Under the pieces are notes generated by a model. It was not told the origin of the DNA and ran no database searches. It was given only the letters and a program-made list of their open reading frames with translations. The translations under genes were made by a program, and so were the position numbers. A DNA stretch of 64,000 nucleotides from Cryptomeria japonica (lineage: Eukaryota; Streptophyta; Pinopsida; Cupressales; Cupressaceae). The stretch's first letter is position 1. Each line of letters begins with the position of its first letter. The stretch covers positions 652,386,920-652,450,919 of the forward strand of contig NC_081405.1 in assembly GCF_030272615.1 (NCBI RefSeq), written 5' to 3'. Shown here piece by piece: positions 57,291 through 64,000 of the stretch.

Positions 57291-57604
57291 CAGGTTTTTC
57301 TTGATCTATCTGAATAGCACACTAGTACATTCAGAGCTGATTTTCGACAGCCGTTTGTCGGATTTTCGACGAATTTTCATCAGAGTGTTGACAAAATCCA
57401 CCGTTGAAAACTCAACATTGGATTGGTCAATGATGCCATGCGCATTGGAAATTCAACAATCCAATGGACTCTGCTGACCGTCAAAGAAGTCATCAGTCGA
57501 AAGCTTGGTATTCATTGTAATTTCGACGATGATCATTTTTATAAAAAAAATAAATATAAAAGAGCCATCGAAGGAAGGAAGTTCTTTCAATTTGTTTTAA
57601 ATCC
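57291..57604. other. Unassigned stretch
   Basis: It contains only short ORFs and several CGACGA/TTTTCGAC-type words (57.35-57.53 kb) resembling a degenerate inverted repeat. I see no feature I can name. Confidence 0.3.
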
Positions 57605-57879
57605 TAATGGATTCAGGGTTTAGGTTTTAAGTCACTTCAATACCTGAGAAAAGCCCTTTTGGTTTCTAATTTGGCATTACTTTATTCACTTAAGCGATGG
57701 GTCAATTTGTCATAAAAGTGTTCTCCCCTTGTCATTTACCTAGGCGGTCCCTTTAAATATTTTATTCTTGTTCGCTTTTAATCTGCCAATTCTAATGTCT
57801 GCCAGGCCTTATAAGTATCATGCAATTTTCTGTTGATCTGACAACCCATGTTGATTCACAACCAAAAAGTCCTCGAAAC

Positions 57880-59165
57880 TTAGTTTCCATGAAGTAGCGA
57901 AAGGTAAAGGTGGACCTGGCATATAGGTTTGGACCAAAGCTAAACACCGATCAAGTTTCATCTGATCGGATGGACAACGTAGTTTCATGAGATCAAGCTG
58001 AGCGTGTTTTAACCTTCGTGAAGTGGCGAAAGGGTTTGGCGGGTCCTACAGACAAGTGGCCTTCTTTGGTTAAAGAATGATTGGGTTGGAAAAAGATCAA
58101 TGGCTTCTCATTGTTTCATGGCCGAGAGATGCACGAGCTATACCTTCAGTGAAATAGCAAAAAGGTGGAGGGTCCCACTAAGAGTGGTAGTAAATGTGGT
58201 AACCCCAGTTGGTGATGACATGGCGGTGACACGGTACTCAGTTGGTGGTATGCAGTGGGTCTGTGCAAGGTTGTCATAAAAAGAGTAAAAAACGAGCAAG
58301 TTCTTGAGATCAAACAGCTCACGTGAATTCATGAAGATAAGATGCTAGCAAGTTAGTCATTGTGAAGTAGCAAAAAGGCTGATGGGCCCAAGGGACGGGC
58401 ATTGCATGAAGTTAAAAATAGATCAGGTCTATTTTGATCTAACGGTTCTCATGGTTTTGTGTCTGCAACCCAAATGAAGAATAATGTTTGCGAAGTCGCG
58501 AAAGATAGGTGGAGATCACATGGAGGAGTGATGTGGCATAACAGCTATCGCTTTTTGTAGAGCTTGATAGTAATGTGTCGAGTGACACGTGGTTTAAAAA
58601 AGTGGTTGAGGGCCCGCGTAGGTGTAACTGGCAATTATGTGGGAATAGTAAAAGGGAACACATGGTGGATTAAGGGTGGAACCAAAAGGAGTTTCCAGGG
58701 CTAATGGCCAACTGCCATGTGGCGTTTATTAATTGGAGAACAAGTGGGGTAAGTAATTCTCGGATAAGGGGCCCACTTAAAAGGCATTCATCTCAAGATT
58801 GATCCAACACTTCTCATTGTTTTGTGACTCGAAGATGCCTACAACTTAACCTCAGCAAAATGGCAAAAACCGTTAGCTGTCAAGATGAGGTGCGGTTAGT
58901 TAAAAGGATTGACGGTCCCAGTTGGAGTTAAAGGCTAGGTGATTTGAGTTTGATCTAATGCTTGGCACAGCCTCACAAAGGAAAAGTGCATGATTATTAA
59001 ACTCTATGAAGTGGCGAAAAGGAGGTAGGGCCCGACACTAAAGCAAAGAGATTAAACGAAGATAAAGGCGATGTAAGTTCTCGAGATCCAACAGCCAACA
59101 TTGTTTCGCGAAAGAAAAGAGCATGGGTTTTATGTTCTATGAAGTAGCGAAAGAGAGAAACAGAG
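57880..59165 (+). repeat. ~130-bp tandem array of the G LTR
   Basis: Cores such as TTCGTGAAGTGGCGAAAGGG and TTTGCGAAGTCGCGAAAGAT lie near 57892, 58014, 58144, 58358, 58486, 58853, 59000 and 59136. Many are followed by GGCGGGTCC, GATGGGCCC or TAGGGCCC. Confidence 0.7.
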
Positions 59166-59511
59166 GAAAGACTTAGAGAAATTATGACCCGTTGGAGCCA
59201 GTTTTCAATTCGATTTGGCGAATTCAATTCTGAAAGGAAAGTCAAAGCATGTAGAGTTAATTTCTAAAAACTTAAATGTCAACTTTCCCTTTTGAGTCCG
59301 CATCAACTTGATTGCTAAGTATTGTTTCATCGAAGTTTGTTGCAGAGCAAATTGTTGCAGAGCGAATTGTTGCAGAGTGATTTTCTTCAAGTGAATAATC
59401 AGGTTTCTTGTGCTTTTCTTGATAACTCTTGGTTTGTTCTCAAATATTGTTGTGTGAATTACTTCATTAGAGGTCTGTGCTAGCTTCTAGTGGTATAATT
59501 GTTTGACCAGA

Positions 59512-62500
59512 ATGGCACCCAGAAGAGAATTAACAGGGAAAGTGAATTACCAGGACCGAAATATCTGTCATGATTTTTTAGAGCAATTAACCATGTCCAC
59601 TAATGCTGGCACTAAGGCCAAAGAGCTAGTACCTAAGAACCCTCATCTAAAAATTGGAGATGGCCTTTATGATAAGGGTAATTGGTTGAGGGACCCTGAG
59701 ATAGGATTGTCAGGCTTAGGACTCTTCAAAGCTGGTTTTGGGCAGAGGAATTCCTTAGCTCCTTTGAATGGCATATGGGAGCAGGATGTAGGGAAGCTTG
59801 TGGTCCCAAGTGTTTTTATGGATGTAGATTTGTTAGCCTTGATTGCACAAAATTATGACTCTGTGGCAAGATGCATCAGGAACATAAAGGGATCAGTCTT
59901 GATTGAGATAAATGAAGATGAATTCAGGAAAGTGTTTAAACTCAGTGAGTCCTCCAATTTGTTAGAACCTATTGACTTTGAGTCGTTAGCCCAGATTTAC
60001 AACACACAAAGGGATCATCTTAGAAGTGGCCCATTGAAAGAATTCTTTGTAAAGATAGGGGGGTTAATAGTTGTAGGGCCCAACACAATGGAACCATTCT
60101 CTCTTAGCCTATTCACTCTAAGAGCTAAGGGTATGTATTGGGCATTATGCCAGATTTTTGGAGAGGATGCTGAAAAGAATATGCCAACCCATTATATGTT
60201 AATGATTGCACAAATTCTAAACCCCTCCCTAGCAATAAAATTTGATTATGCCTCATACCTTGCTTTTGCAATTCATAAAGGGCCAGTAGGAATCAAAAAT
60301 GGTAAGGTGGATAGGCCATTTGGATGGTACTCCATGTTAATGCATATGTTTCTATTCAAAGGGGCTGATTATTTTGGAAAGGAGATGGCCTGATTAAGGT
60401 CTAGGATAAAGAGGAGATGTCAGTGCAAGTGTGGAGTATTCTTCTACCTTGGGATAGAGAAGATGCAAGTTATTTAAAGTTTGATATATGTGTTGCATCT
60501 AAAATTAGGGTTCTTCTATGCAGAGAAAACCCTAGAATTCCTAAGGCTCTTTTGGAGTTTCTCAGACCAAAGGAGTTTGCAAAGGATATCAAGATTGTTC
60601 ATAATTGGGGAGACATATATTTGCACCCTATGTCTACTATTTTTAGACTGTTTAGATTTAGATGCACCCTGTTTTTACTACCCTATCAGGTCCCATTGAA
60701 GATAGGGATTGTAGAAGTCCTGAGATAAATTGGGGGAGTACAAGAAGCAGAGCTAACCAATAGAGGTAAAGGGACTATTTTCCCAACTATTACCATGGCT
60801 CACCATTTTGTGATCACTAAGGGTGGATGGAGATTTTTGGAAGAATTATTTATATAGGCTATCTACTACAGTGTCAAGATGTGCAAACCTTGAGGATTTT
60901 TTCAATGGCATGTTCAGAAAAAGAGCAGTGTGTAGAGGTAGGCCACATCAATTTCAGTTCCTAGAAGATCTAATTAGAAATGAATTCAGCTTAGATGAGC
61001 AAGAACTAAGGAAGGAGAAGTGGGTGGCATATAAGAAATCCCTTGATTTTATCCATCAATTTGATGCTGGCTATGACCCCCTTTCTAGCTTCAATCCATT
61101 TGAGGAGAAAATAAAATTCCTGATTCTTTATTTTGAAGATCTCGTGCAGACCTTAAAAGAAAATAGGGAGGCCATAATACAAAAGGAGCCTGATAAGGCT
61201 AAGATGGTATTGGCTAAGCCTGCCTTTGCTAGAGATATCCCACATGGTGACTATGTAATGCACAAAAGGTCAAAGTACACTGTGATAATGCCAGTGACAG
61301 GTGAGCCTTCCACTTCAAAAGGGAAGAGAAAAATTGAAGATATCATTGACATCCAGGATTCCCCTAAGAAGAAGAGATTGGGAAAGGAAATTGAAACTGA
61401 TGAGCCTCAATATTCTCCATCTCAGTCTCCTATCCACATTGGAGATGAACAAGCTATGGCTGAACAATTATTACAGTTAGGGAGTCTTGGTGAGATTGCC
61501 TATGCCTATGAGGAGACCCAAGAGGGGATGCCCGAAGAGCCACCTAATGTTGAAATGGATTTGACTGATGGTGAGTTAAAGGGCCAAGAAATGGACCTTA
61601 CTATTAAGCAAGCTAGTGAAGAATTCCTAGTTGATAGTAATATTGTCACATCAGGAGCTTTTATACAGTTTCTATGGAAGCAAAATATTGATCAATTCAA
61701 GACTAGATGTGAACAAAGGAAAAGTGAACAACCTCTTAAAAATACAACTCAGGTAGAAGAAGAGGTTAAGCAAGAAATGATGGAGGAGTTCAAAGCAATC
61801 ACCTTTGAGAAAGGAAGAGAAATGGTAGCAAAGGCTGGTGTGTTGATTCTCCTTGAATGGGATATAGTTGATGTCATAGTGCTTGATACAGTGAGGAAAG
61901 AAACAAAGCCTATGGAAGGAGTGACATTCAACAAAGATAATGCTACTCTTGTCATGTGGTCTTTAAAGAAGGATGAAAACAAAAGAAGGAAGGATGCATC
62001 AGATTCTAGCCTCTTAGGAGGCATGATAGTTAAAAGAGTCCAAGATACAGGGGTAGTGGAAGTTACAAGCACAGTCCTAGAGACTGCAAAATTCAGTGTT
62101 GCAGTGGCAGAGAAAGAAGTACAAGAAAAGGCTAATCTCCAATTGAAGTTGGAGACTATTTTAAAAGCTTACAATGATGCTAAAAAAGGAATAGCCAACA
62201 GAGATAGCATAATTGCTAGACTCCAAAGTCAACTGGTAGGTCAATATCATCCCAGTGAATCTTCTACACTCATGATAGCCTCCTCTCTAGCAAGACCCCC
62301 TCCTACTAGTCCCATCATTGAATATCCCCCTTCTCCTATGCCTTCTAGTTCCCAATTACCTGAAAATGTCCAACATGAGTTGGAAAAATTGAAACAAGCT
62401 TAGACATTGTATGCAAACAAATATGAGGAGAAGGTGAAAGCCACCATCTTGAAGTTTGTTGACTCAATCAAAACCTCCAATGTATACATAAATATGAAGA

Positions 62501-63135
62501 GGATTCTTGAGATTTTGATCAAATTGAGAGAAGAAGAAGCCACTTTGGAACCAATCCTGAATAAGTGGGTGCCTAGAGGTAAAGAGTTAGAGCTCATGTG
62601 TTCTTCCCATGCAGATGCAGAAGAGAATGACAATCTAAGGTCTACATGTGAGTTTATAAAAGAGATGAATATTATTTCAGTGGAAGGAGCAGGTATAAAA
62701 AGAAAAGCCCAACTTTATAGGAAAGAATATTCAAATCATAAATTTGAAATGTTTCCAGGAAGTTTCATTAGTCCTGTCCAGCTAAAGGAAGAGAAGACTT
62801 GGTTAAAGGAGGTGGACCACAATTTGTCCCTAAGGATCAATCAGATTATTAGTACTGATGACACATCCTTATTTGTCCAAACAATTGAGGAAATTGAAAA
62901 AGTGAAATCTTATTATGGTTTCATAGAAATAGAGATTGGGCATGTACGAGTCACTTGGAAGTGGCTAGAAGATATGAAATAGAAGATTGACAGTTTTACT
63001 TGGCCTAGTGATGATGTGTATTAGGAGTGGAAAGATAAGTATATGGGACAAAAAGAAGATGCTAGGGAGCAGTTATAGGAGGTTGCAGCAGAACAACAAG
63101 CAGAGGAAGCTGCAAATGCTGAAAAGGACTTATAA
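59512..63135 (+). pseudogene. ORF1 of the G LTR, most complete copy (~1,208 codons)
   Basis: The function is unknown. The start MAPRRELTGKVNYQDRNICH at 59512 matches the other copies; the nine bases before it are an accidental extension. The first 294 codons are open to TGA (60391-60393). The frame shifts at about 60395 and returns near 60845. From there it is open to TAG at 62401-62403, with three further TAG stops before the natural TAA at 63133-63135. Blocks in order: KIGDGLYDKGNWLRDPEIGL, GPLKEFFVKIGGLIVVGPNT, KVDRPFGWYSMLMHMFLFKG, HNWGDIYLHP, KRAVCRGRPHQFQFLEDLI, the basic SPKKKRLGKEIE near residue 620, an acidic middle, LVMWSLKKDENKRRK, then coiled coil to the end. It has no enzyme motif, signal peptide or membrane segment. 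It may be a nucleus-directed accessory protein, but this is only inferred. Confidence 0.75.
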
Positions 63136-63212
63136 CCGCTTCTTGAAAACGGTCGGTTGTTTGTAACAAACTTTCTTTTGAAGGGTCCAAAGCTTGTATG
63201 CATCCATACTAT

Positions 63213-63219
63213 TATAAAT
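63213..63219 (+). promoter_or_regulatory. TATA box of the G LTR copy
   Basis: TATAAAT about 78 bases after the ORF1 stop, in the same context (CTTGTATGCATCCATA upstream, GGATACTAGGACT downstream) as the minus-strand box at 20430. Confidence 0.6.
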
Positions 63220-63350
63220 GGATACTAGGACTCCTAAAAAAACAATCGCAAGTAATTGTAAGAAAATGCTACAGAAATTTATCTGAGCTTTTTTCTAGAC
63301 TTATGGAGAATACTCTAAGTTTTGTAATATTTTCTCAAAATTAATATCAA

Positions 63351-63646
63351 TATATAGACTAGAAATAGTGTATATACATAAATGTTCATAGCAGTCATAG
63401 GGAAACTCATGTCAAATGTGCAACTCAATACAATAAATAATCTTAGTCTATAGCCCTATAGCATCATAATGCAGTCCTTGACCAAGTATGCATACAAGAA
63501 ACATCTAGTTCTATTAAGGCACAAGCATCAAAGTCGGAGGTTATGACAACTAGTGAAAAACATCAAGAACAAAAAGTTTAGTCTCAAGAATTAGGAGTTG
63601 TAATAAAAAAACTTATAAGGATGAGGCATATTCATAACTTTTGCAG
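63351..63646. other. Unassigned AT-rich stretch
   Basis: Outside the G LTR similarity. I see no ORF, repeat or RNA gene. Confidence 0.3.
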
Positions 63647-63777
63647 TCCCACCTTGGATATCAACACTAGAAGGAACTCATATTGTTCGTGTGCAAACAA
63701 GACAATATGGGAGTTCATTATACCCAGTAACTCGTGGTGTTGTTGTTTGTGTTGGCTCTATTGGACCCTGCAATTAA
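63647..63777 (+). other. Possible small terminal exon or gene fragment
   Basis: A splice-acceptor-like TTTTGCAG at 63639-63646 is followed by about 43 codons that read like real protein (PPWISTLEGTHIVRVQTRQY, then SSLYPVTRGVVVCVGSIGPC) to TAA at 63775-63777. It is not in any retrotransposon frame here. I do not recognise the family, and a single short exon in AT-rich DNA can arise by chance. Confidence 0.2.
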
Positions 63778-64000
63778 GATTCAATATACATTATTCAATA
63801 AGATTAACTGTGCAACATAATGAAATATTGAAAAGTGTGTTACCTTGTTGAGCTTTGCTTGGTTTCGATAATAGTTTAATATTCTCTACTTAACAGTGCC
63901 AACCATGTGAAGGTGGAAGCTCATTTGGCCCCTCCCCCCCCCTAATATCACTCTAAATTCCCCGTTAACATCTTATAACATTCATTCATTAATTCTTTCT
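63778..64000. other. Unassigned end of window
   Basis: AT-rich, with a C-run at about 63933-63942. Nothing recognisable. Confidence 0.3.

Larger units (their letters stand above)
57605..63350 (+). repeat. G-family LTR copy with the longest ORF1
   Basis: Similarity to the copy at 1.67-3.85 kb starts at about 57605 (TTTAGGTTT, then ACTTTATTCACTTAAG). Similarity to the reverse complement of 19.59-26.1 kb continues through the repeat array, ORF1, the TATA box and about 130 bases beyond, ending near 63350. The outermost ~200 bases and most of R/U5 are missing. No PBS or pol follows, so it is a partial LTR. Confidence 0.75.

Noticed and set aside
59503-59511. Upstream start for ORF1 at 59503
   Set aside because: It is a TTG, while the ATG at 59512 gives the MAPRRE start shared by all other copies.

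Overview
This is a window of AT-rich nuclear DNA from a seed plant with a large, repeat-filled genome. Old, nested LTR retrotransposons, a CACTA transposon and a plant-type (PLS) PPR gene fragment point to a plant. The element families look to me most like those of gymnosperms (conifers), but that is recognition and not a search result. I see no intact host gene: almost every coding stretch belongs to a transposon and is broken by stop codons and frameshifts.

Layout. 1-1284: the end of a coiled-coil ORF followed by a TATA box and a poly(A)-like signal, probably the tail of an LTR. 1560-3854: the front of a very long LTR of family G, with a ~130-bp repeat array and the N-terminus of ORF1. 3855-8839: a CACTA (En/Spm) DNA transposon with a decayed, intron-containing transposase and a captured PPR fragment. 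8840-26120: a minus-strand Ty3/gypsy element (G) of Ogre/Tat type. Its 5' LTR (19589-26120) is 6.5 kb long and carries a ~1,200-codon ORF1 upstream of its TATA box. Its gag-pro-pol lies at 13739-18990, and its 3' LTR (8840-13468) is rearranged. 26287-33752: Ty1/copia element C1 (+), interrupted by a solo LTR at 30380-31879. 34619-55944: a minus-strand LTR element (H) with no pol that codes for a zinc-knuckle gag and a large second ORF. H was later split by two complete copia elements, C2 (36729-44182, minus) and C3 (47047-54419, plus), each with a 5-bp target-site duplication. 55945-57290: pieces of related copia LTRs. 57605-63350: another G-family LTR (+) with the longest ORF1 copy. 63351-64000: unique-looking DNA with one possible small exon.

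How the parts relate. C1, C2, C3 and H share LTR tips, primer-binding site, repeated polypurine tracts and LTR repeat motifs, so H looks like a non-autonomous passenger of the copia machinery. G uses a tRNA-Arg-like primer site. Two separate lineages (G and H) each carry a large accessory protein of unknown function with a similar layout, which is the most unusual biology in the window. Where copies can be compared, many stop codons are CAG changed to TAG, the pattern expected from CHG methylation of silenced elements.
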